Positions 45,601 to 56,564 are shown, numbered from the stretch's first letter. The stretch: 64,000 nt of DNA from Anthostomella pinea (GCA_963556695.1 CAUWAG010000003.1:6820001-6884000); one strand, 5' to 3'. Made by a program: numbers and translations. Notes: generated by a model not told the origin, from the letters alone.

Positions 45601-46318
45601 AGCAGAAGTAGTAGATGCTGAAGTCCATGGTGCTCTCCAAGGTCTTGCAGCAGCCAGGGCAATTGGACACGGAAAACAGCTATATGTCTGCCTGGACAAC
45701 ACGTCAGTGGTAGATGGGCTCAATGGGACTCCACCCGAGACATCACAAAACATTTTTCTACGATTTCAAGAACTTGCCACAGCACACACTCCTGGAGTGA
45801 CCGTCAAATGGATTCCTGGACACAGAGATATTGATGGCAACGAAGCTGCCGACACACTAGCAAAAGAGGGTGCCATGCTGGAAACAGACATAACAAATCT
45901 TCCTACAATCTCTTGGGTCAAGAGAGATCTCAAAAGACAGGGCAAGAAAGAGTTCAACCAATGGTGGAAAGACCAATCAGAATCTAGGTATCAAGAAGTA
46001 TACTCACATGCAGTAACTGAAAGAGACCTTATATCTTTTAAGAGGAGTACTTTACACAGACTTCTAGCGGCCAGATCTGGACATGGCGACTTTGCCAGAT
46101 ACCATGAACGCTTTGGGCACACAGATTCAAATGATCACTGCAGCTGTGGTGAGAAGAAAACACCACAACACATTTTCTTTTGTAAGAGGCTGGGGAAAAA
46201 TCGGCTACTGCCTAGGCATTCGCCTAGGGCAGCTTGTTTACAATACTTAGGGGAGAGGAGCACAGAATGGGCAAAATTCGTGGAGAAGAGCAAGTTCTTT
46301 TCAACAATCTGCCCCTGA
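42629..46318 (+). pseudogene. LINE ORF2, endonuclease-RT-RNase H with one TGA stop (copy B)
   Basis: A frame of 1229 codons open from ATG 42629 to TGA 46316 except for one TGA at 42942+2000, i.e. 44942-44944; both halves are in the same frame. Domains: AP-type endonuclease (ADIILMQEPW with catalytic Glu, VIAGDFNAGD with Asp/Asn, CTSDHETLRI with His), RT (PISLLSCLGKGLERLI, TSDVKGAFDAAL with first Asp, GLPQGSPVSPILYML, FGYADDLATL), then after the stop a thumb/linker, RNase H (YSDGSQ, DAEVHGALQGLA, CLDNTSVVDG, NEAADTLAKEG: all four acidic residues present) and a CX1CX?HX4C-like end (CSCGEKKTPQHIFFC). The TGA replaces what is probably Arg (CGA) or Trp in HL-x-GL, downstream of the RT active site. 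Copies A and C have the same TGA. Confidence 0.93.
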
Positions 46319-48547
46319 TAGATAGCCTTCCTTGAAGGACCAGATGGATGACCCCAAGGTCATACCGCCGCAACAACGGGGATGGGCCCGTGAGCGGGTC
46401 TGACTGTACTTATTATCTTGAGACCTCCACAACCCTGCGATGCAGAGGCTCTGGGAGGCGTGGTTTGCACTACTGAGGAGCTACCCCCACGTTAAATACA
46501 AAACAAACAAACAAACATACAGAAGAAGAGGTCAAGAACGAGCAAACCCTTGAGTCAGATGACGAGGTCTACGAGCCTGGAGACCTACCAAGCGACAATG
46601 AGGCTCGCAGCACGATTTATGTGGCTGACGAACGCACTCCATCACCTCCAGCATCTCCACCAGGTGGTCTGCCTACACCGGAGGCTTCAGATGGCGAGAG
46701 AGATCCATTTGCAGCGTTCATACACCTCGCGGCAGCAGCAAGAGTCGCTTCAGGGGCAAAAGACCCTCTAGAAGGAGAAGATAACCTCTTTGAAGGGGTG
46801 AGAGGAGTTTTTCACTCTGAAAGGTTGAAAGAAGAGAGCTCTAGACCTGAAACACTTCCCCAAACACCACAACAATCAAGATTCCAAGATTTCCGCCACT
46901 TCACGCCAATACCTCGGTTCGCTGCTTCATTCGCAACAGGTCGCAAGTTTAAGATACATCGAAGAGATCTAGCTCATGCACTCAAGAACCACCGGGAATT
47001 AGAAGGACATCCCATGCAAGAATACTTCACAAAAGCTCAAACAGAGCATTTGAAGGAGCACAAGAAGATGAATTCATGGACCCAAGTAGCTAAGTCGGCA
47101 GCTAAAGGGCACCAGATTTTAGGATGCATGTGGGTATCCATATACAAAACAAACAAACACGGTTTCCTTAAGAAGTGCAAAGCACGTCTCGTGGTGTGTG
47201 GTAACCAACAGGCACCTGGAGATCTTCCTACAAGGGCTACAACCCTAGCCGGCACATCACTACGCACACTCCTTGCAATTGCGGCAAAATTCGACCTGGA
47301 GACTCGACAAATGGATGCTATCAACGCTTTCGTGCACTGCGACCTTGACGAACTTGTGTACATGCGAATGCCCCCTGGATTCGGCAATCAGCAGTGTGTT
47401 TTAAAGCTCAACAAGGCTCTGTACGGACTCAGGAGGTCACCCTTGCTCTGACAGACTAAGTTGACTGGAGTACTCAATGAATTGGGATTCAGGAAGGTCC
47501 CCCAGAAGCCATGTGTGATGCTCAAAGGAGACGATTATGGTCTTCTTCTATGTGGATGATATCGTTCTGCGTACCGCAAGAAGGATGAAGAGGATGTCAA
47601 CATCACCATAACAGCACTCAAAAAACGATTCAGGATTAAGCTGATAGGAGACCTCGAATGGTTTCTTGGGATGCACATCATCAGAAATCGAAGCCAGAGA
47701 GCTATATGGTTATCCCAGGAGGCATACATCGAGAAACTTGCTAACCATTTCGGAGTACCAATGTTTGTTTGTTTGTTTTGTATTTAACCTGGGCAGTAGT
47801 CGGTTTTTCCCAAGCCTCTTACAAAAGAAAATGTGTTGTGGTGTTTTCTTCTCACCACAGTTGTAGTGGTCATTCGAGTCTGTATGCCCAAAACGTTCGT
47901 GATATCTAGCAAAATCGCCATGTCCAGATCTGGCTGCTAGAAGTCTGTGTAGAGTGCTTCTTTCAAAAGATATAAGGTCCCTTTTAGTTACTGTATGTGA
48001 GTATACTTCTTGATACTTAGGTTCTGATTGGTCTTTTTATCATTGATCGAATTCTTTCTTGCCCTTCTTTTTGAGATCTCTCTTTACCCAAAAGACTGTG
48101 GGAAGGTTCGTCGCATCCGTTTCTAGCATGGTACCCTCTTTTGCTAATGTTTCAGCAACTTTGTTGCTATCGATATCTCTGTGTCCAGGAATCCACTTGA
48201 CGGTCACTCCAGGAGTGTGTGCTGTGGCAAGTTCTTGGAATCATAGAAAAATGTTCTGTGATGTCTCGGGTGGAGTCCCATTGAGCCCATCTATCACTAC
48301 TGTGTTGTCCAGGCAGACATATAGCTGTTTTCTGTGTCCAATTGCCCTGGCTGTTATAAGCCCTTAGAGAGCGTCATGGACTTCAGCATCTATTACTTCT
48401 GCTTGGAGAAGTCTGTCCTTTTCCTGGTATATTTCTTGTGTAGTATTGCCTTTCCTGATGGTGTAGTCCTATCCAGTGCGGGTTGTGCCTTTGTTGTCCA
48501 ATTGTGATCCATTTGAGTAGATAACAACAAGGTCAGTGTTCACATTT

Positions 48548-49100
48548 CGGCCATATGGCGCAATGGTCAAATGCGCCTGGTTGTGTTCTCGTTTGTGCGG
48601 TGGGCGACGAGAACAAATGGGTTTGAATCCTGCTATGGCCCCCTTCTGACCGGCTTGTGCGAGTCAATAACCAGCACACGATAATAGAGAGGCCCCTTAT
48701 CGTAGAGCCCGATAGCCAAATAACTTGTCTCTATAACACCCACTCCTGCAAGGTTTTTCCCCTTGTGGTTTCCCTTGCCAGCAGATAACAAAGACCTACT
48801 TCACCCATCAATGTGATATATATTGAACGGCTACTGGAACGATGTGTACACTAGAGGACTGAGGTTCACTGGGTCGCTTTGTCACTGGATAGGAGGTTTT
48901 TCTGACGAAATCATGCTTAGGTATTGACTAAAACCATCTGGTCACTCCAGGTTGGTACCGCTACAGCGAGGATAGGCTCGTGCACGGATCTGAATGTATC
49001 TAGACTGACACCTTTACAACCTTGCGATGCAATGGCTCTGAGAGACGTGGTTTGCCCTGTAGAGGGATTGTACCCACAATAAATACAATCAATCAATCAA
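48548..49100 (+). mobile_element. tRNA-headed SINE with LINE-like 3' tail (copy in C)
   Basis: 553 bp, flanked by the perfect 11-bp target duplication TGTTCACATTT (48537-48547 and 49101-49111), which proves that it is a discrete retroposed unit. Head 48549-48640 is tRNA-like with a perfect 7-bp GGCCATA/TATGGCC closing stem and A/B-box-like segments. Tail from about 48980 (GTGCACGGATCTGA) to 49100 matches the LINE 3' end of copy B (46388-46505) and ends in AATC repeats. Inserted antisense within the LINE RNase H region, the same position and orientation as in copy A. Confidence 0.9.
48549..48640 (+). ncRNA. tRNA-like head of SINE (copy C)
   Basis: 92 nt: acceptor-type stem GGCCATA with TATGGCC, D-arm-like GCGC..GCGC around AATGGTCAAAT, a GTTCTCGT/ACGAGAAC hairpin with a long loop, and T-arm GGGTTTGAATCC. 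It provides the polymerase III promoter of the SINE. A working tRNA is unlikely because of the long anticodon loop and weak T stem. Confidence 0.72.
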
Positions 49101-49812
49101 TGTTCACATTTCTCTCTTATAACTATTCCTTGAAGAGCTCTGTCTCTTTGTCTTTGTCCTTTCAGATTGGGGGCTTTTTCTATAATGGCTTGGTGAGTAT
49201 TGGTCTCTGGAAGTCAAGGACTAGCTGGAAGTTCCTCTGTAGCCTTGTTGGTTCCTTGCGAGCTTGTACTTGGAGCCTGCCAACAAAAGGGTGTCTTTGG
49301 TCTAAATGTCTGAGTTATAGGCCGTGACGCTATTTTATTGCCTCTGTAAGAACTCCTGCTGGAAGAATTGAAGGAATCTGTGATTCAAAGTATAGGATAT
49401 GTTTAGGATGTGTTTTCCAGACTGGCAGGATAGCCCTGATTGCTGTTTGTAGTACAGCATCTATTATTCCAAAAAGCCCCTTAATGCGACATGCTGATGT
49501 CCCACCTAAGCTCCCAACTTTCTCGATTCCTGGGTACCAGGCCTCCAGGCCGTGTGTAAGAATAGGAATAACACAAGCTTTCACAGCCCTCCTGGTTGAC
49601 TTTACTGGGAGTCCTTTGACTGTGTTGTATAGTCCTCAAAGGTGATTTGTTACCTTACTAGCTTTCTTGGTCCAGTAAGAAACATGATCTTTGAAGTTTA
49701 GTTTTTTATCCAGAAGGACATCTAGTCATTGCATGGAATGCTTAGCTGTTTTATTCATTGTCCTGTGGTAAAGGGGAGGATTATCTGAGTTCTTTTTTCA
49801 CAAGAAGTGCAT

Positions 49813-50018
49813 TGTCACGGCGAGTGGCACCTAAGACGAGACAAAGCAGACGACAAGGGGGTAACCGACTCTATAGACGAAAATATCGAAGATGAAGAAA
49901 GGAAGGAAAGAGAGCTAGATACAGGTGGGAGACAGAGCTATCTAGATGAACCCCTGGCCAGGGTGTGATGTGGGGCGCAGTAGGTTGCGCTGGTGTGTGC
50001 CTTCATACTGCCCTCACA
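49813..50018 (+). mobile_element. Solo LTR, diverged family 2 (206 bp), in LINE copy C
   Basis: Begins TGTCACGGCGAG and ends CTGCCCTCACA, flanked by TGCAT on both sides (49808-49812 and 50019-50023). Internal CTCTATAGACGAAAATAT and GAAGGAAAGAGAG tracts match CTCTATTGACGAGAATAT and GGAAAGGAAGAGAG of the 214-bp family-2 LTR, but the 3' half differs. It is absent from the same site in copy A (4153), so it inserted after A and C separated. Confidence 0.88.
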
Positions 50019-51484
50019 TGCATGATCTCAGTTTTGTTAGGGTCAAATTCAATAGTGTTATTATGTCCCTATTGATTAAACAAATAAAGATTTTTAGAAG
50101 TCTCTATAGCTATTTTTTAAGGTTCTTTCTAATACAGAGAGTTGCTAGGTTGTCTGCATATACAAAGCGTCTTCTTTTCATGCCAAGTCAAGCACAGATT
50201 GGCTCAGTATACAGCATATAAATGATAGGAGAGGCTGGTGACCCTTGTGATAGCCCGCAAATAAGAGCTTTTATATCAGTCATGATACCTTTAAACCGAA
50301 CCCTTGCGGACCGCTCGGACATGAATGACTGAACCCATCTTATAAGAAAGCCTGGCCAGCCCTGTTCTCTCATGCGAACCACCAGTCGTCCCATTAGGGC
50401 AGCATCAAAGGCCCTTTTCACATCTGACGTGACTACCGTTGCAACGAGGCCTTGGTCGAGGGTCTGCTCAATATCGTGTATGAGTGCAGCTACCAGGTCA
50501 GTGGCAGAGCGCTTTAGTAGAGCTCCAAAATATTGTGGAGCTAGAATTCCAAGTTTAATAATAAACCAGGTAATTCTTTTTGTAATGAGTCGTTCTAGGC
50601 CTTTGCCAAGACATGACAATAGCGATATTGGTCTGTAGGCCCTAGGATTGGAATAGTCTTTCTTGCCTGGTTTTGGGGTCATCACTATCTCAGCCATTTT
50701 GAATGGTTTCGGGTGGTGTCCAATCAGTAGGCAGGTCTGGAAAAGGGCTCTGATATGTTCACCAATGACTGGCCAGCAAGCTTTCAGAATCCGTACTGTG
50801 AGGGTATCTACTCCCGGGGAGTTGCTCTTGGTTCCTAAAGTGCACCCTTCAGCCTCTTCCAGTCCGACGTGGTATTCAAGGGGGATGTGTGGCTTGGGTT
50901 GTATGATCTGAGCGGACCAGGGGTCGATGATATCGTTGTCTGAGGTACTTCGTTCAAGCGTGGCTGAGCGTAATGCATTTGCCTTGCTCTCTTGTGACTC
51001 GAATATTTGGTCTCCTATGATGATTGGGGGGGAACACAATCCTGCTGATAGCTTGTGCCAAGAGACAATTCTGTATAGGTCCTTTGGCTTAATTATTGAA
51101 TTGATTAGAGTCTGCCAGTATTCTCTCCTAGCTTTCTGAATCACGCGACAAAATTCCTGTCAGGCTGAATTCCGCCCTTCTTGGCTTATAGTCTGTTTAG
51201 AAAGGGCCCTGTATGTCTGAATAGCTGCTTTGCAGTCATCATTCCACCAAGCAGTGGGCCTAGATTGTCAGGGCTTTTTGCCCATTGTCCTGATACAGCC
51301 TTGGATCATGTTGATCAAGCTCTGTGTAGAGGCATCCACCTGGCCAGGGGATACACCCAGCTGGGGGAGCTCATGAATCCTGGTTTGGACATTATCTGCC
51401 AGCTCTTGTAGTTTATCGTCCGGTACTATCCAATGATTGGCCTTGGGGATTCGATCCAGATCTCCCTGAATTGGAATGATTATT

Positions 51485-51633
51485 TGTTAAATACACGGAT
51501 GTTGATTGATGCTATTGATTGTTCTGTTCTGTGTGTAGAGATTGATTGTCTGTCTTCTTGGTGGGTCAGATGCCCTGTGCGTCTCTGCCCCACTGGAGAT
51601 CTTCCGGTGTCTATCTCCGGCTCCTATTCAACA
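51485..51633 (-). mobile_element. Solo LTR, family 1 (149 bp), in LINE copy C
   Basis: Same element, same LINE position and same length as 2774-2922. In the plus direction it reads TGTTAAATACACGG to CCTATTCAACA. Flanks are TTATT (51480-51484) and CTATT (51634-51638): the original CTATT/AATAG duplication with one C-to-T change. Confidence 0.85.
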
Positions 51634-52308
51634 CTATTCGTAATGTCTCATGATCTGAGGTGCACTAAAGTGCATTATTAACTGAGGCTTCAGCCATAGA
51701 GACATCTGAGAACACCAGATCTAGTACATTTCTGTCATCATGTGTTGGGACATCTGGTTCAGAAATCAGATCCAGTCCGTGGTCTGCCATAGTCTGTGCA
51801 AGTATGACATCACCATGATATCCTGGATTGCTCGAGTCCCAGGATGTGTCGCTAGCATTGAAATCTCCAGCTATAACGCAGCCAAAAGGTGGAGTCCATA
51901 CTTCTAGAATATCATCCACTTCCTGTGGGTTGTCATATGGCCGGTAGACACTGGCAAATATAATACCTTGTACCTTGACCCAGGTGATATCTTGTGTAGC
52001 ATAGGGCCGAAGTTGATCCGCTTAAAGGTGTTTTCTCACATAGATGAGAGATCTGGGCTGTGTACTGTCGCTATATCAGGAATCCACTGGGGAGTATATA
52101 TCGTAATTAGGATATGTCTTTACTCCCATTCTCCTGCCTGGTGGTATGCCAACCCAGGGCTTTTGTATCAGAATGATGTCTGCTTGTTCTCCTTTATAGT
52201 CAGTCAGGTTGATGACTAACTCTGTAGGACCTGTACTCTTTTGTCCTCCTGCTATATTCACAGAATGGATGACTAGATGCCCGTATCGATGTGTTTCGTT
52301 TGATGTAC

Positions 52309-53886
52309 CTAACATTGACTGACAACAATGGTATCGGCATCTCTGGGATGAGTTGTATCTGTTGTGTCGATTTGTATTGTGATGTCTTTGTTATTGTTAC
52401 TGGGTGTTGACCCAGCTTGGTTTCTGCCTGTTTTATTAAAGGCCTTGGATCTGGCTCTTTCTCTGGCCAGCCTTATTTCCTGGATTTGCTCCTATGTGTG
52501 CTTATGGATGATATCTTTCATAACCTTGGGGCGTACAGGGCATTTGTCAAAGTCAGCAGCATGAGGTCCTTTGCAGTTGACACACTTTGGGATTGGTTTT
52601 TTGTACTCCCTCTGGTGTACTGTGCTGGCGCAACGTGCACATACTTACTTTTCACATCAGTAGTTCTTACCATGGTATCTAAAGCAGCTCGCACACTGGT
52701 GAACCTTGGGGGAGTATTGAATGTGCCTTGAGGTCATTAAGTGAGCAAAAAGCGTGAATGGTTTCTTTGCTGTACAGGGCAGAAAGATCACCCATGTGGT
52801 CTATAGATCAGGATTAACTGTGTTCCTTGAGAGTATGTACCTTAAAGGTCTGTCACCTGTTTGGGCTTCAACTTTATCAGCAACAGTAATGTCAGTAATA
52901 TTGATTGTCAACCCTTCTGTACTGATGACCTTTTTGGGGCATCTATTAACCTTGTAGTGATGTCAGACCGTGTGGGTCTTGATCTTTTATGCCTTAAGAA
53001 TGTCAGTGATTTTTTTTTTGGGAGGCCAGAAACTTAGCCTGAGTTGGCTTGTCCCTTAGATGTAAGGTAAATCCGGAGGGGCACCGGGTCACTTCTCTAA
53101 GCTCTTGAGGGTGGAGCTTAAGTCTTCTGTTCAGTATAGACTTTATTCTGTAAGGCTCTAAGTGGCTATTATCCATGCGGACAAAGACCCAGAGATCATC
53201 CTACTTCTTCTTCAATTGGTTGGCAGTGATGCGGGCGCCAGGCTGTGTTTTCTTTATGGTAGTGTTGACTGTCCGTGGATGCTGTCGTTGGCTAGAGGAG
53301 AGAGCTTGAGCAAAGGTCATAGTGGGCTTTACCATCCCTATCCCCCCAGGAATGGTCTTCTTTTTGGGCGGATCTCGGGTTTCCAGCCACTTGTTCAGAC
53401 ATTTAGAGAAGAAAGTGCTGAACTCCTTGGCATAAGAGTATAGTTTGGTTCCAGCTTTCTCAAGTATCTTATCAACCGCTGCAGTACACTCTTGAAACAT
53501 TGTTATCCTGACTTTATAAAGGTGCTTGTCTTTAGCCAGTATTCTGGCAACTTGGTCCTGGCACTCTGAGGAGGAGGTTTTATTCTCTATACCGCGTGTA
53601 ATGGCTTGGTCTGTCGAGATTTCGTTTAATTGAGGTCGTTTCATTCTAGTGGTGCTGCTGTCATTGATATTTCAGGATTTTCCTTTCAGAGGGGAAATAA
53701 CGGTGAAGTCAGCCTCAGAGACCTGTGACGGGCTGTTGTTGATGTCGTCAAGCAGCGCCTGGCGGAGCCTGCTCGGAGTTGCCGGGCCGTATGTCTTTCT
53801 AGGGGCCGGGGATTTGAGCACGCCGCCGGTGGTCGTCTTTGGGACGGCCATGGGCGTGTTTGGGGGCCGTTGTGGAAGGGTGCCAT
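52309..53886 (-). pseudogene. LINE ORF1 remnant of copy C
   Basis: Minus-strand equivalent of 41058-42635. The frame is broken by many stops, keeps a long piece at 53644-53201, has the same poly-A-run frameshift region (53010-53020) as copy A at 1388-1398, and the same degraded zinc-knuckle region. The ATGTTAG junction with ORF2 is kept near 52309-52315. Confidence 0.85.
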
Positions 53887-54032
53887 CCGGCTTATGAGAA
53901 AATTCTCTTGTGCCTTGGCAGAGATAGTCAGTTACTGAGAGAAGTGCCTACTTTGATGCAAATATCAAGATTGCGCCCTAACAGCGGGGCGCCAAGAAAA
54001 ATAGTTGTTTTTGTGAGGCTGTGTGTGGTTAC

Positions 54033-54899
54033 CATAGCTGTGTGTCGTCTATGCAGCATGCCCAATCACGAATATCGTATCAGATCGGAGCGGTGTCTTC
54101 TCCCCTTTGCTGCGAGACTTGTGCAGTTCTGGGTTGGGGCCTAGTGGCCTCACATCGTCCACGTGCTGGATGTGATGGGAATAGAAGTTCCTTGCCTGCC
54201 TAGGGAGACCTACCAGGTACATAGGAGCGACAAACCCATGTACACAGCCTCATTGCTGGCAGGTGCATCGCGATATCTATGGCTACCGGTCTAAAACCCG
54301 AGCCGCCATTGAGTCCCTCAACGTATGGTACTTTTAGGATCCGCAGCCTTCGCGCGTCGTCCCGCCAGATCCGATTGATCGGGTATCTGACGCCGGGTAT
54401 CGTTCCTCTTAGTTGCCTTGGACTCTTCCTTGTAAGTTCGGGGTTCGGCAAAGGGGAAGCGAAACCGCACTGCAACTACCTTAATTGGAGTTCACAGCTA
54501 TGTATCTTTTAGATGCATATTTGAAGATGCAACTTTCCCACTCTGTCATTCTGGGGGGCCATACGCAATAGCGACAGAGGCCTGCCGCAGCGGACGGCCA
54601 AAGAAGTTGGCCAGTAGAGTTGTTCTTCGCTGTGATGCCTTCTTGGGATCGAGCTTGACGCTGTCCAAATCCTTACTTACCTACCTCTACCTGCGTATTA
54701 GTTTGAGCATCGCAGGGAGTCAGTATCTAACCGGCTTCCAGCCCTACAGTGTACCTGCATTTCTAACGATCTCGTTAGAATGTATTTTATTGCTCAAGTA
54801 CTGAAGAGCACGGAGTATGGTATCTGCCTATTGCTCGGATACGTATGCTCGGGCCCGTCCAGTCTGCGGTGAATTTCAGCTAACTTGCTCCCTTTGCAG
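54033..54899. other. Spacer between LINE copy C and the P450 pseudogene
   Basis: No gene recognised. A 66-codon frame at 54607-54804 with hydrophobic content (LSKSLLTYLYLRISLSI) could be the membrane-anchor exon of the P450, but no donor in the right phase joins it to the acceptor at 54899, so I leave it unassigned. Confidence 0.45.
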
Positions 54900-56564
54900 T
54901 GTGTATTCCTAGCATTGTATCGAACTCTCTTACACCCTCTAAGGCACTACTCTGGCCCTGCTGGTGCCAAGTTAACTGACTGGTACGCCGGGTATGGAGC
55001 CATCAAGGGTGATCTCCATTTGAGGGCATGGGGAAACCACACTCAGTACGGTACGTCAGCACATGTAACTCAAGACCAAGCCTTCGTTGCGGGGTGTAGC
55101 TGATAACTATACGCCTAATAGGACCCATGGTAAGGCAAGGGCCCAATAAGCTCATGTTCCACACAGTCACTGCTCTGCGTGGTTGGTTCCCAGATGCTCA
55201 GTCCCTTATAAGTTATGAGTTAGTCAACTGACCGTTGCAGATATATATCAGAACAGCGTCGTCACAAAGTCACACGGGCACTTAGCTTCGTAGGCCGCGC
55301 CGAATGTCTACAGCATTTTCAACGCACTAGATCCGCGCATGCATCATTCAAAGCGTAGGGCCATCAGTCAGGTCCTCAGCGAGAGTTCTGTCCGGGCTTT
55401 CGAACCTGTCCTAGCAGAGCAGGTCGACATCTTCCTACACCAGCTTATGAACTCTGCGTCATCTGAACCCGCGAATTCCGAACCCGTGAATATATCCGAC
55501 CGGAGCAGAAGGTTCGGGATGGAGGTGGCTGTACGTCTGGCATTTGGACACTCTCTGGGTTTGCAGACGAGTGCGGCGTACCGCCCTCTGCTCGACGCGG
55601 TGGAGGTGGGAAATTACCAGTTCAACTTCTTTATGCAGGTACCCTTTTTGAGGAAAATCGGGGTGCAGGCTCTCCTTTATGTGCTCTTTGCTCTTATCCC
55701 TGGAAACAGCTTTTTCCAGGCGCTGGACGAGATGATCAGGTCAAGGACGTCCGTTCTAAGCACGCAGAGCATGATCTTTTGTCGTTTCTGCCGGATGACA
55801 TGCCGCTGAGTGAGGTGTGGTCCGAAGGGGCATTCTTTCTAATTGCAGGTCTGTAACTACCTCCCTCCAGCATCCATGATCTTCGCGAACGGCGGCTGAC
55901 ACATCCAGGAGGCGATACCATAGCGTGCGGGATCAGCGCCCAGTTCTTCCATCTGTCGAGGAACCCAGAATGCTATCGACAGCTGGCCGCAGAGATCCGA
56001 TCCACGTTCAGTGACGGTGCAAGCATAACCAGCTCTGCACAGCTCGCAAGCTGCCGATATCTGCGAGCAACAATTGACGAGACTCTGAGGCTATCACCAC
56101 CAATCCCTGGTACACTATGGTGGGAACAAGCTTCTGAAGACAGCGGCCCACTCGTGGTGGACGGCCATCTGATTCCTCGAGGCACTCAACTCGGCGTGAA
56201 CACGTACGCTCTTCACCATAACGAAGACTACTTTCCAGAACCCCACACTTTCAGACCAGAGCGATGGCTCGTCGGCAGTAGTCTTGCTGCCAAAACCACG
56301 AGGGGGGCTTTTGTACCATTCTCCATTGGGACTCGTGGATGCCCTGGCAAGGTTCTGGCATATTTGGAGATGAGCCTCATCATCGCAAAGACGCTTTGGT
56401 ATTTTGACTTTGAAATGGCCCCTGGGAAGCTTGGTCTCAAAGGGCAGAGTACACGGAATGATAGTCCATACGGGGAGAATGGTTACAACCTGTATGACAT
56501 GTTCGGGGCATCACACGTTGGTCCGTATCTGAGGTTTCGCCCTCGAGGCGAGGGGTCTATTTGA
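54900..56564 (+). pseudogene. Cytochrome P450, broken
   Basis: Exons by splice signals: 54900-55050, 55122-55181, 55241-55848, 55909-56564; introns GTACGT...AATAG, GTTGGT...TGCAG, GTCTGT...ATCCAG. Sequence is clearly P450: N-terminal ALYRTLLHPLRHYSGPAGAK and LTDWYAGYGAIKGD, RQGPNKLMFHTVTALR, I-helix LIAGGDTIA, K-helix IDETLRLSPP (ExxR), PERW, and heme loop FSIGTRGCPGK with the Cys ligand. The layout resembles fungal benzoate-4-monooxygenase-like families. Two lesions: TAG at 55291-55293 in frame (HLAS-stop-AAPNVYS) and a one-base loss near 55738, after which the frame continues as VKDVRSKHAEHDLLSF. The first membrane exon is not assignable. The stop at 56562 is followed after 2 bp by the target site of a solo LTR. 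Probably a recently lost accessory gene. Confidence 0.85.

Larger units (their letters stand above)
40917..46517 (+). mobile_element. Tad1-like LINE, copy B (near intact)
   Basis: Flanked by a perfect 13-bp target duplication TACAGAAGAAGAG (40904-40916 and 46518-46530); removing element and one duplicate restores the Copia reading frame as LTEEE-VKNEQ. The conserved body starts at 40932 (AAAAACAACTATTTTTC); the 15 bp between target and body are not clearly shared by other copies. It has a ~125-bp 5' leader, two overlapping ORFs, a ~200-bp 3' region and a tail of AAAC units. There is little RIP-like change. This is the youngest LINE in the window and the reference for reading copies A and C. 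The order endonuclease-RT-RNase H and ORF1 with zinc knuckles place it in the I/Tad1 group. Confidence 0.95.
38023..47759 (+). mobile_element. Copia (Ty1-type) retrotransposon, nested and truncated
   Basis: Gag starts at 38023. In order: gag with a CX2CX4HX4C knuckle (CRGCGAWGHDLPDC, about 38942-38983), protease DSGSTLHVFND (about 39272), integrase pre-domain HLRMGHIG (about 39720), integrase core with ADNEFF (about 40085), integrase C-terminal part GKLPHNLWPDIVEAAYYLYN (40450-40810), then RT from about 46950 (WTQVAKSAAKG, CKARLVVCGN, MDAINAFVHCDLDELVYM, KALYGLRRSP, YVDD at about 47550, IGDLEWFLGM). It is interrupted by a solo LTR (40233-40446) and LINE copy B (40917-46517). It ends at 47759 (ANHFGVP) where LINE copy C begins; RNase H and 3' LTR are missing. 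Several stops and frameshifts (38392 TGA, near 38690, near 47448, near 47560) show that it is inactive. Confidence 0.9.
47800..52315 (-). pseudogene. LINE ORF2 remnant of copy C
   Basis: Minus strand. The first 79 codons (52315-52076) translate identically to copy A (2092-2331), including the terminal TGA. The endonuclease GDFNA box (about 51850), a long RT piece (51144-50188, with SDVKRAFDAAL and SQGSPASPIIYML), and the RNase H YS-GS, DAEVH-like, NTVVIDGL and HRDIDSNK-like segments (48540-47880) are recognisable. Three inserted elements and multiple stops make it non-functional. The TGA before GLYNTVKG (near 49638) is shared with A and B. Confidence 0.88.
47762..54032 (-). mobile_element. 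Tad1-like LINE, copy C (decayed, inverted)
   Basis: Minus-strand LINE whose 5' end (AAAAACAAC at about 54017) lies at the right and whose AAAC-type tail lies at 47762-47785. It is complete in order (ORF1, endonuclease, RT including the SDVK-FDAAL block, RNase H, C-terminal knuckle) but full of stops. It carries three inserts: SINE 48548-49100, family-2-like solo LTR 49813-50018 and family-1 solo LTR 51485-51633. Its 3' untranslated part is shortened: sequence jumps from CTACTGCCCAGG directly to TTAAATACAA, losing about 200 bp kept in copy B. The left end abuts truncated Copia. I see no convincing target duplication (only TACCA on both sides). Confidence 0.92.

Noticed and set aside
48549..48640. 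Functional tRNA gene
   Set aside because: The closing stem is perfect, but the anticodon-arm hairpin has a ~14-nt loop and the T stem does not pair; the unit is the head of a retroposed SINE with target duplications.
47745..54050. Target duplication of LINE copy C
   Set aside because: Only TACCA is common to both sides and the right flank does not continue Copia; not enough to call a duplication, and a rearrangement at this border is as likely.
54900..56564. Intact P450 with additional introns
   Set aside because: I tried splice signals around the TAG at 55291 and the frame change near 55738 and found no donor/acceptor pairs that would skip them without losing conserved sequence.
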